Source: Verrucomicrobiia bacterium (GTDB taxonomy: Bacteria; Verrucomicrobiota; Verrucomicrobiia; Verrucomicrobiales; Akkermansiaceae). Taken from it: a stretch of DNA of 64,000 bases. Below are positions 57,149 through 64,000 of this stretch, piece by piece. The stretch lies in assembly GCA_030432565.1 (NCBI GenBank), contig JAUIGV010000007.1, positions 1 through 64,000 on the forward strand, read 5' to 3'. Within the stretch, counting starts at the first letter, position 1. Each line of letters begins with the position of its first letter. The position numbers and the translations under genes were made by a program. The notes under the pieces are model-generated. The model was given only the letters and a program-made list of their open reading frames with translations, did not search any database and was not told the origin of the DNA.

Positions 57149-60100
57149 ATGATCCTCCCGCCAATGCGCCCTCTCATAAGTTTCTTCGTCATCCTTTTTG
57201 CCAATCTTTGCGCTTCCGAACGCTCCGCCCCGGAACTCACCGTGCAAGGACCGCGGGGCGAACGAGCCCCTCTCTCGATCGCCTCCTTTGAAACCAACAC
57301 CGTTTTCTTCGAAGACCTCGCCGAAACAACGATCACGGTCACCTTTTTAAATCCATCCAAACGCGCGATTGAAGGAGAATTCGCAATGCCACTTCCACCC
57401 GGAGCCACGGTCTCGGGTTACGCTCTCGATGTGAATGGCAGGATGCGTGAAAGCTCGGTAGTCGAAAAAGAACGAGCGCGCTTTGCCTACGAATCAATCA
57501 AGCGTCAGATGATTGACCCCGGATTTATCGAACGCGAAGAAGGGAATCTCTACCGCACCAAAATCTTCCCCATCCCTGCAGAGGGAACCAAGGCCGTTCG
57601 ACTATCCTACTGCGAAATCATCAACCCGAAGGAAGGCCACTACGACTACCACCTTCCACTTCCGGAAGTCAGCACTTCCTCCTGCAAGCTCGTGTTTGAA
57701 CATCTTGAAGGGAAAGCGCTCACTTTCCGGAATCCGGATCAACTCGCGTTCAGGAATGAAAGCCCCGGCTTCTATCGGGCCGATGCCGACAAGCAACAAC
57801 TCCCTCCGGGGCTTGTTGTCCGCCTCCCCAGACCAGCGAGCCCCGGTCTCATCAAAGCGGGTAACTATTTCTACTTCCGGAAAGCTGCAGAGGAAATAGA
57901 ACCACCTCTTATCCCGAACGATGCCAGGGCCATTCAAATTGTCTGGGATTGCTCTGAATCCGGGCGCCTGCGGAACCATGCAAGAGAGTTCGCCTTTCTT
58001 GAAAACCTCTTCCAACAGCAACCAAACCTGCAGGTGAAACTCACTCTTCTCCACCTTGAAACCTCTCCCGGAGGAGACTTCGTCATCAAAAATGGCAACT
58101 GGGTAAAGCTGAAGGAAGTCCTCTCAAAGATCTTTTACGACGGAGCCAATGACCTCGCCGCCATCACCTGCCAAAACCTGCCCACTCTCGTCTTTAGTGA
58201 TGGTCATTCCCACTTTTCTTTCCTCCGAAAAAATTGGAGCTCTCCCGTGACTCTCATCGATAGCCTTGGCAAGGCCTCTTCCTACTGGCGGCAACAGGCA
58301 TGGTTAAGCGGTGGCACCACGATTGACCTTGGCAGTCAACAAGATCGCAAACCCCCGAAAAACCCAGTGCGCAATTTCTCGTTCCAGAGAGCCGAAGAAA
58401 AGATCCCTTCAAACATTGAAGGCCGCAGCATCAATGAACCCCGCATCATAAAACTGATCTCAACTCTATGGGCTCAGAAGAAGCTCAACGAACTCGAAGC
58501 CGAATTTACCCCGCCCCCCCAAAGAATCATCGCTCATTGCAAAAAATATCATCTCGTCAGCAACTTCACCTCGCTCATCGTTCTCGAGCGATTCTCGGAC
58601 TACGTCCGCTACCGCATCCCGCCGCCCGAACCCGACCTCCTGAAACGATACCAGAATGAGATTGCCCGAAATTCAGATCGAACCCGGATCAAGGATCGAA
58701 TCTCCGATATCTGGAAATGGCGCAAAGCGTGGCACGCGACCTATTTCCCATGGCAGGAACGGCTCCTCGTCCCCGCAGTCCGACGCATGACAATTTGGAA
58801 AAAGGCTCTGGAAAGAACATTTACACCCGACGAACTCAACCCGACTGTTAGAACAACCATCACCAATCTTGAAAAAGAAATCAGCACCCTCTTCAAAGCA
58901 CGCCGTGAGAAGCCATTCGCAACCGACGAGGAATATCGCAATTGGTTAAAGAAGCTCGGAGCCACTTCCAAAAGCATTCAAAAGATTCACTCCATCACCG
59001 CCGGAGTGATCACCCCGGAGAAGAAAATGGCAGTCGCGGTCAATGGCATGGTGGAAGATCCCGGCAAGATCGTCTCCGAGACTGACCTCACTCTCCTCGA
59101 AGCAATCAAAAAAGCAGGAGGAATCTCAAAATTCGGATCAGGCTCCCGGATCTCGATCTATCGAGGAGCAAAAAAAACCACTTATAATACCCTCAGCAAA
59201 AACTATCGGGACATCCCGCTGCAACCGGGCGACCTCATCGTGGTGGAACAAGAAGAACAGATTTGGGACGATTCGGTCGATCCCTTCTCATCAAGCACAG
59301 ATTTAACGAGACGCTCTACGAGTCATGCCGACGAACCGCCGATCGTAGAAAACACAAGCGGCGATTCGTTTGGCAGCGCGGGCGGCGAATCCGATCCCTT
59401 CGGCAGCGCCCCACCCAAAAAGAAGGGTGAAAAGATCACTTTCAGCAAAACTCCTCCCGCCCCTGGAATGGCTCTCAACCTGATCAAGAATTCCGTGGAA
59501 GGCGGAAAATCACCGGAAGCAGCCTACAAAGACCTCCGTCTCAAAGACCGTTACTCGGACGAATTCTATCTCAATCTCGCGGACATCTTTTTCCAAAAAA
59601 AGGAACCGGCACTGGCCAGGCGCGTGCTCTCAAACCTGATTGAGAATCCCACCCCCAGACCAGCCGCCTATCGCAAATGGGCCTATCTTCTTGCCAAACA
59701 TTCCGACTGGAATGGGGCCAGAAAGACCCTGGAAGCCATCGCAAGTCACTACCCGGACGATCAGACGATCTCCCTCGATCTCGCCTGGATCAATGAGCGG
59801 CTCAAAGCAAAGCCCGTTCGCAAAAAACATCTCACGGAAGCGATTAATTCATTCGATCCAAACCAACAGGACACCCAAAATCTGGCCGAACTGGCAGTCG
59901 TGGAATTACGTAAATTGACGGAGCAACCCGCCCTCCCGCTCGACCTCCGCATCATCATTTCCTCCGCTTCCGGACAGGACCTAAACCTGCGCATCGAAGA
60001 ACCCAGCGGCACCGTCTCTCATTTCCCGAATTGGCCAAGAGCCAGCGAGATCGGAGCCCGCTCCTATGAATCAGTCGGCGTAGCCGAATATGCCCTGCGC

Positions 60101-60280
60101 CAAGCGGTCCCCGGATCCTACAAGCTCACCTCCCGCAGCCAGGCTCCGCAAATCCTTCGCGTTCAGATCTATCGAAACTGGCGACGCCCCAACGAATCCC
60201 TCGAGACCGAAAAGATCATCCTCCTCCCCGGTTCCAGGTTGAATCAAGAAATTCTCACCTACGATTTTCAGCTCAAATAG
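57149..60280 (+). CDS. VIT / vWA-like / SLBB / TPR / DUF2135-like fusion protein
   Basis: A 1,043-residue exported protein (start at 57149, or at the ATG at 57164 directly before the signal sequence). A VIT domain (about 30-165) is followed by a degenerate vWA region that keeps DCSES (from Asp267) but lacks a clear TDG word. A helical stretch follows, then an SLBB beta-grasp domain near 627-695 (VAVNGMVEDPGKIV, YRDIPLQPGDLIVVEQ) as in Wza-type exporters. A low-complexity linker carries DPFSSS and DPFGSA. TPR-like helices and a C-terminal beta domain resembling DUF2135/YfaP (SGQDLNLRIEEPSGTVSHFP) complete the chain. No PEP-CTERM tail is present. It follows the three secretin-core paralogues and precedes an ECF sigma gene. 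The function is unknown. Confidence 0.78.
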   Translation: MILPPMRPLISFFVILFANLCASERSAPELTVQGPRGERAPLSIASFETNTVFFEDLAETTITVTFLNPSKRAIEGEFAMPLPPGATVSGYALDVNGRMRESSVVEKERARFAYESIKRQMIDPGFIEREEGNLYRTKIFPIPAEGTKAVRLSYCEIINPKEGHYDYHLPLPEVSTSSCKLVFEHLEGKALTFRNPDQLAFRNESPGFYRADADKQQLPPGLVVRLPRPASPGLIKAGNYFYFRKAAEEIEPPLIPNDARAIQIVWDCSESGRLRNHAREFAFLENLFQQQPNLQVKLTLLHLETSPGGDFVIKNGNWVKLKEVLSKIFYDGANDLAAITCQNLPTLVFSDGHSHFSFLRKNWSSPVTLIDSLGKASSYWRQQAWLSGGTTIDLGSQQDRKPPKNPVRNFSFQRAEEKIPSNIEGRSINEPRIIKLISTLWAQKKLNELEAEFTPPPQRIIAHCKKYHLVSNFTSLIVLERFSDYVRYRIPPPEPDLLKRYQNEIARNSDRTRIKDRISDIWKWRKAWHATYFPWQERLLVPAVRRMTIWKKALERTFTPDELNPTVRTTITNLEKEISTLFKARREKPFATDEEYRNWLKKLGATSKSIQKIHSITAGVITPEKKMAVAVNGMVEDPGKIVSETDLTLLEAIKKAGGISKFGSGSRISIYRGAKKTTYNTLSKNYRDIPLQPGDLIVVEQEEQIWDDSVDPFSSSTDLTRRSTSHADEPPIVENTSGDSFGSAGGESDPFGSAPPKKKGEKITFSKTPPAPGMALNLIKNSVEGGKSPEAAYKDLRLKDRYSDEFYLNLADIFFQKKEPALARRVLSNLIENPTPRPAAYRKWAYLLAKHSDWNGARKTLEAIASHYPDDQTISLDLAWINERLKAKPVRKKHLTEAINSFDPNQQDTQNLAELAVVELRKLTEQPALPLDLRIIISSASGQDLNLRIEEPSGTVSHFPNWPRASEIGARSYESVGVAEYALRQAVPGSYKLTSRSQAPQILRVQIYRNWRRPNESLETEKIILLPGSRLNQEILTYDFQLK

Positions 60281-60345
60281 GCTCCGGATCCGGAAAAATA
60301 TGGTCACACTTGCCGGCAAAAAGGACATACCCTCCCCAACCGGCC

Positions 60346-60885
60346 ATGTCTTCATCGCTTCCACCTGAATTCGAGACCATCGTCTCCGAAAATCACGCCA
60401 GCTTGCGCTTCTTCATCCGCTCGCTCGGCGTCACTCCGGGTTGGGTCGATGACTTCGCACAGGAATCATTTATTCTGCTCCTCAGGAAATGGGATGAACT
60501 TGAGCGCCACGATGAGATCGATTCATGGCTCAGGGCGACCGCAAAAAACCTTGTTCGGAACGAACTCAGGAAAACTTCCCGCCGCCCCCACCTCTTAAAC
60601 AAATATCTCACCACACTGGTCATGGAGCGGGACTCCGGTACTCCTGCCCCCGCCGAGTATGCGATCAGCATGGAAAACCAATCCGCCCTGCGGCACTGCC
60701 TCCAAACACTCACTACCAAGACCCGCGGAATGATCGAGCAACGCTACTTCGATGACAAAAATTCCAGCGAAATTGCGGCTGATCTTAAAATGAAGTCGAG
60801 CGCCGTTCGACGCGCACTCCTTCGTGCACGTGAAGCTCTCGCCACTTGCATTTCCCGTGAACAAAACAACCCGAGCAAGGCATGA
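60346..60885 (+). CDS. ECF sigma factor, Rhodopirellula/Verrucomicrobium family
   Basis: A 179-residue sigma-70 family factor from the ATG at 60346. Region 2 is visible as WVDDFAQESFILLLRKWDEL and IDSWLRATAKNLVRNELRK; region 4 as EIAADLKMKSSAVRRALLRA. This size and sequence type are typical of the expanded ECF group of planctomycetes and verrucomicrobia. Its stop overlaps the ATG of the FecR-domain gene by four bases, so sigma and regulator are co-translated. It probably controls a surface or polysaccharide-use regulon. Confidence 0.93.
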   Translation: MSSSLPPEFETIVSENHASLRFFIRSLGVTPGWVDDFAQESFILLLRKWDELERHDEIDSWLRATAKNLVRNELRKTSRRPHLLNKYLTTLVMERDSGTPAPAEYAISMENQSALRHCLQTLTTKTRGMIEQRYFDDKNSSEIAADLKMKSSAVRRALLRAREALATCISREQNNPSKA

Positions 60886-62300
60886 ACGACTCAGCTTTCG
60901 ATCATCTTATTTCGGCACTTTTTGACGAGGAAGCCACTCCGGAACAAGAGGCGCAGATCACCGAAAGTCTTAGCCATGATCCAGATTTCCGGGCGAGGTG
61001 CCTCCTCCATCTTGAGATGGATGCTCAACTGGCTAGTCTCCCTTCCCCCGAAGGTCGCGACCTGTTCATTGCCGATACGGTCGAACAAGCGGCAACCTTG
61101 AGCAACGAGCACAATAATCATTTTCTCAACCTCATCCGAAGAAAGGAACAAAACCGTCAGTTTCGCAGGCGAGCCATACTTGCAGCAGTCGGTATCGCAG
61201 CAGTCATCATTCTCGCGGTATTCCTGCAGCCACAGCTGGAGTCACCGCGCCAACCAGCTAAGCAGCCCGTCCTTGCCTCCATCACCCTATTCGAAAATGG
61301 CTCCAATCCGTCTTCCGACGCTCAAATCTCCGCGCCTGAAGTCATCAACTTGACCTCAGGGCGGGCCAAGATCCAATTCTCTTCAGGGTGTATCATCGCA
61401 CTGGAAGCTCCGGCTACCTTCTCGATCCTGGATGCCTTAACTGTCGAACTCAACAAGGGACGTCTCAATGGCTGGTGCCCGCCTTCCGCGCACGGTTTTC
61501 GCGTCATCACTCCGGAAGCTTCCCTCATCGACCTCGGCACCTCCTTCGGAGTAACTTTAAACGAAAATCACGAAGCCGAATTTGTAGTCTTTGATGGAAT
61601 GGTCGAGATCGAGAGAGGTAAACAAAAAACGATTCTCGAAAATGGTCAAAGCCTTTTTTTCAAGGAGGATCAGTCACTCATCAAAACCCCTCTCCAAGGG
61701 ACTCCCTACAAGCAGACCTGGCTCCTTGCGGAAGGGATTCTCTCCACCAGCGGAGCCGTCGCACCAGTCGACCCCGACACACCGGAAGGCATCGCCGGAC
61801 AACGGGACGACTTTCATGTTCTCGTCAGCCCGGAGAAGCGTCACGTTTCGCTCAACCGCCCCCTGCAAGCGGATCTGATCACCCCCGGCACCTTTGTTGC
61901 AGATCATTGGAATGCCAAAAAAAGTGTTACCCTTTCTTCCTCTGCTTCCACCGGAAGCCTGTCATCCTACCTTCTCCACGCCCGCGTCGAACGCCCCATC
62001 ACCAGCAAGACCGATCACGTGCATTATCAAGGATCCGTCACTTTTGCCGAACCCGTTATCGCCGTCATCGCCTCTCAAAACTTCATGAAGAAGTGTGACG
62101 ATCTTTTCGCGACCGGCCCCTGGAAACAAATCGAACTTCCGATCAATAACCGCGGTCTGGAAGGAAATCTCGAAGCCCCCGCTGACAGAGTCACTCTTTC
62201 ACCGGACCGACGCACCATCACCATCGACATCCACACCGGATACGGGATTGATGAACTCCGCGTCCTCACTCGCAGCACTTCCATTCTCGCTACTAACTAA
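60882..62300 (+). CDS. FecR-domain transmembrane regulator (anti-sigma partner)
   Basis: A 472-residue single-pass membrane protein. The cytosolic N-terminus (LISALFDEEATPEQEAQI, then SLSHDPDFRARCLLHLEMD) is the usual sigma-binding part in this group. The helix RRAILAAVGIAAVIILAVFL (about 98-117) crosses the membrane, and a FecR domain follows (VINLTSGRAKIQFSSG, ASLIDLGTSFGVTL, FDGMVEIERGK). The C-terminal 150 residues form an exported beta-rich domain that may sense a ligand. It is coupled to the ECF sigma gene by ATGA overlap and lies 12 bases before the sulfatase gene. Confidence 0.9.
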   Translation: MNDSAFDHLISALFDEEATPEQEAQITESLSHDPDFRARCLLHLEMDAQLASLPSPEGRDLFIADTVEQAATLSNEHNNHFLNLIRRKEQNRQFRRRAILAAVGIAAVIILAVFLQPQLESPRQPAKQPVLASITLFENGSNPSSDAQISAPEVINLTSGRAKIQFSSGCIIALEAPATFSILDALTVELNKGRLNGWCPPSAHGFRVITPEASLIDLGTSFGVTLNENHEAEFVVFDGMVEIERGKQKTILENGQSLFFKEDQSLIKTPLQGTPYKQTWLLAEGILSTSGAVAPVDPDTPEGIAGQRDDFHVLVSPEKRHVSLNRPLQADLITPGTFVADHWNAKKSVTLSSSASTGSLSSYLLHARVERPITSKTDHVHYQGSVTFAEPVIAVIASQNFMKKCDDLFATGPWKQIELPINNRGLEGNLEAPADRVTLSPDRRTITIDIHTGYGIDELRVLTRSTSILATN

Positions 62301-62312
62301 TCACCCTCCCCC

Positions 62313-64000
62313 ATGAGACAATCTCTCTTCGCCCTACTCCTCCTCATATTCCCGCTCCGGGCATCGGAGCGACCCAACGTTCTTCTCATCCTTGCCGACG
62401 ATCTGGGATTCTCGGATCTCTCCTGCTACGGAGGAGAAATCCCCACCCCCAACCTCGACCGACTCGCAAACGGAGGAGCCAAGTTCTCTTCCTTCTACAC
62501 CAGCGCCCGCTGCTGTCCATCCCGCGCTTCTCTGATGACCGGGATTCACCCGCACCAAGCCGGCATCGGCTCCTTCACCCACGCGAAACAACCTCCCGGT
62601 AAAGGGCTCGCTTATAAAGGAGCTCTCCTCCCCTCCTGCGCCACCCTGGCTGAAATACTTCTCGATGAAGGCTACTCCACCTGGATGGTCGGCAAGTGGC
62701 ACATGTCGCAACCCGGCCCCATCGGCCGAGGCTTCCAAAACTACTACGGCTACAAAAACTTCCTTGCCCACTCCGAGGATCAATGGACCCCCTCCAATTA
62801 TGTGCGCCTCCCCGAATCGATAAAACCCGAACTCCCCGTCAAAAACGACTTCTACGTCACCGACGTCTTCACCGATTACTCCCTCGAATTCCTCAAGCAG
62901 GCCCGCGCCCAAAAGGACAAACCATGGTTCCTCTACCTCGCCCACTCCTCGCCTCACTTTCCAATTCAAGCTCCAAAGGAATCCATCGACCGCCATGTGG
63001 AAACCTATCGCAAAGGCTGGGACGTTCTGCGACGCGAGCGCTTTGAACGTCAAAAGAAGCTCGGCCTCACTGACCCCGATGCCAAACTCCCGCCCCTTTC
63101 CGAAGTCCCGGTTGATCGCGAAGACATCGCGAATGGCTTCGCTGGAAAACCAAACCCCTCTTGGGATTCTCTCCCCGCCGACCGCCGCGAAGACCTCGCC
63201 CGCCGCATGGCCACCTTCGCAGCCATGGTCGAGCACGTTGACCAAGGCATCGCTCGTATCCTCGCCGACCTCGAACAAAATGGCGAACTCGACAACACCA
63301 TCATCGCTTTTCTCTCGGACAACGGGGCATGCTACGAATGGGGGCCGTTTGGGTTCGATGGTCGCTCCCGTCTCGGTAAAACCACTCTCCACTCCGGCGA
63401 TCAACTTGCCGCCATGGGACAGTCCGGCACCCATTCATCCTACGGTTCCGGCTGGGCCAATCTTGGCAACACCCCCCTCAGTATGTACAAGCATTTTTGC
63501 CATGAAGGAGGAATCGCTTCGCCTCTCATCCTCCACTGGCCCAATGGAATCGCCAAAAAGGAAGGCTACGTCAAAACACCCTCCCACCTCATGGACATCG
63601 TCCCCACGATCCTTAAAGCCACTGGAGCAAAATATCCCTCGGAACGAAACGGACACAAAATCACTCCCGTTGAAGGAACCTCTCTTCTCCCTGCAATCGA
63701 AAATCCCAGGGCAATTCCCGAACGCGTCCTCGCCTTTGAACATCAGGAAGCCCGTGGTCTTCGCAAAGGAGACTGGAAGCTGGTTTGGGGAAAACGTCAG
63801 CCCGACAAAATCACATGGGAACTTTACAACCTGGCCGAGGACCGCTCCGAACAAACAAACGTCGCTCAGAACTACGCCACCATCAAAGACCAGCTCGTAG
63901 AGGACTGGCACACCTGGGCCAAGCGCGTTCATGCTTCACCGCACCTCATGCCCGAACCTGGTTTCACCAAGAAGAACACCAAACCAGCCTCTCCCCAGAT
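62313..64000 (+). CDS. Arylsulfatase, formylglycine-dependent (partial, C-terminus off the right edge)
   Basis: The frame is open from the ATG at 62313 to the window edge, 562 residues so far. After the signal peptide, RPNVLLILADDLGFSDLSCY carries the metal-binding aspartates. CCPSRASLMTG contains the C-x-P-S-R motif, with Cys67 as the residue converted to formylglycine. GKWHMSQ, FLSDNGACYEWG and SPHFPIQ are further active-site words. Exported sulfatases in this phylum release sulfate from algal or host polysaccharides. Position behind the ECF/FecR pair suggests it belongs to their regulon. A maturing enzyme (anSME or FGE) is not in the window. Confidence 0.93.
   Translation, partial: MRQSLFALLLLIFPLRASERPNVLLILADDLGFSDLSCYGGEIPTPNLDRLANGGAKFSSFYTSARCCPSRASLMTGIHPHQAGIGSFTHAKQPPGKGLAYKGALLPSCATLAEILLDEGYSTWMVGKWHMSQPGPIGRGFQNYYGYKNFLAHSEDQWTPSNYVRLPESIKPELPVKNDFYVTDVFTDYSLEFLKQARAQKDKPWFLYLAHSSPHFPIQAPKESIDRHVETYRKGWDVLRRERFERQKKLGLTDPDAKLPPLSEVPVDREDIANGFAGKPNPSWDSLPADRREDLARRMATFAAMVEHVDQGIARILADLEQNGELDNTIIAFLSDNGACYEWGPFGFDGRSRLGKTTLHSGDQLAAMGQSGTHSSYGSGWANLGNTPLSMYKHFCHEGGIASPLILHWPNGIAKKEGYVKTPSHLMDIVPTILKATGAKYPSERNGHKITPVEGTSLLPAIENPRAIPERVLAFEHQEARGLRKGDWKLVWGKRQPDKITWELYNLAEDRSEQTNVAQNYATIKDQLVEDWHTWAKRVHASPHLMPEPGFTKKNTKPASPQ

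Noticed and set aside
62334-63434. 366-codon minus-strand frame over the sulfatase
   Set aside because: Antisense to a gene with intact sulfatase motifs.

Overview
The window looks like a chromosomal segment of a Verrucomicrobiota (PVC superphylum) bacterium, most likely a Verrucomicrobiales relative. The evidence is a PVC-type CxxCH dehydrogenase, an arylsulfatase beside an ECF-sigma/FecR pair of the Rhodopirellula/Verrucomicrobium kind, an exosortase with a PEP-CTERM substrate, LamG/FG-GAP surface proteins, and an almost complete lack of Shine-Dalgarno motifs before start codons. No tRNA, rRNA, CRISPR array, insertion sequence or prophage was recognised. Apart from one AT-rich gap (3675-4295) the segment is densely coded.

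Layout, left to right. (1) 1-3674: the N-terminal 1,224 residues of a giant LamG/FG-GAP surface protein, running off the left edge. (2) 4296-9890: fdhD, then a secreted secretin-N-like protein, a VIT/vWA protein with a PEP-CTERM tail, an exosortase fused to an EpsI-like domain, and a small membrane protein; this reads as a dedicated exosortase cassette. (3) 9887-14681 (minus): glycine cleavage operon gcvT-gcvH-gcvP with a Nudix gene overlapping the end of gcvP. (4) 14748-16024: a rhomboid-like membrane protein translationally coupled to hisI. (5) 16066-25569 (minus): a 2,107-residue exported protein with macroglobulin-like repeats and a PVC heme-binding dehydrogenase. (6) 25653-27640: class IV aminotransferase, acpH and a Cys-cluster protein. 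(7) 27653-34617 (minus): RDD, SpoIIM, DUF4129, DUF4350, MoxR and DUF58 genes, mostly with overlapping or nearly touching ends, followed by a small lipoprotein. (8) 34668-43508: purU, a LysR regulator, a DUF2339 membrane protein, dtd, a helix-hairpin-helix/zinc-ribbon membrane protein and valS. (9) 43658-49684: a GDSL-esterase autotransporter, pyruvate carboxylase and an exported GspG-like protein. (10) 49896-54757: a discoidin/PDZ/toroid exported protein, sufS, sufE and a PdeM-like phosphoesterase. (11) 54810-64000: three tandem exported proteins resembling an isolated secretin core, a large VIT/SLBB/TPR fusion, an ECF sigma factor, its FecR-type partner and a partial sulfatase.

The most interesting signal is the pairing, twice in one window, of stand-alone secretin-like exported proteins with a VIT-domain protein. 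Cluster A (5080-9890) is tied to an exosortase. Cluster B (54810-62300) is tied to an ECF/FecR signalling pair and contains a tandem triplication. A short D-P-F motif recurs in the exported proteins of both clusters and in the giant protein at 16066-22389. This may be an undescribed envelope-associated system built from secretin, VIT and SLBB modules. That is an inference from sequence reading and synteny, not an established function. The remaining genes are mostly housekeeping: one-carbon and glycine metabolism, histidine synthesis, Fe-S assembly, anaplerosis and tRNA charging and proofreading.
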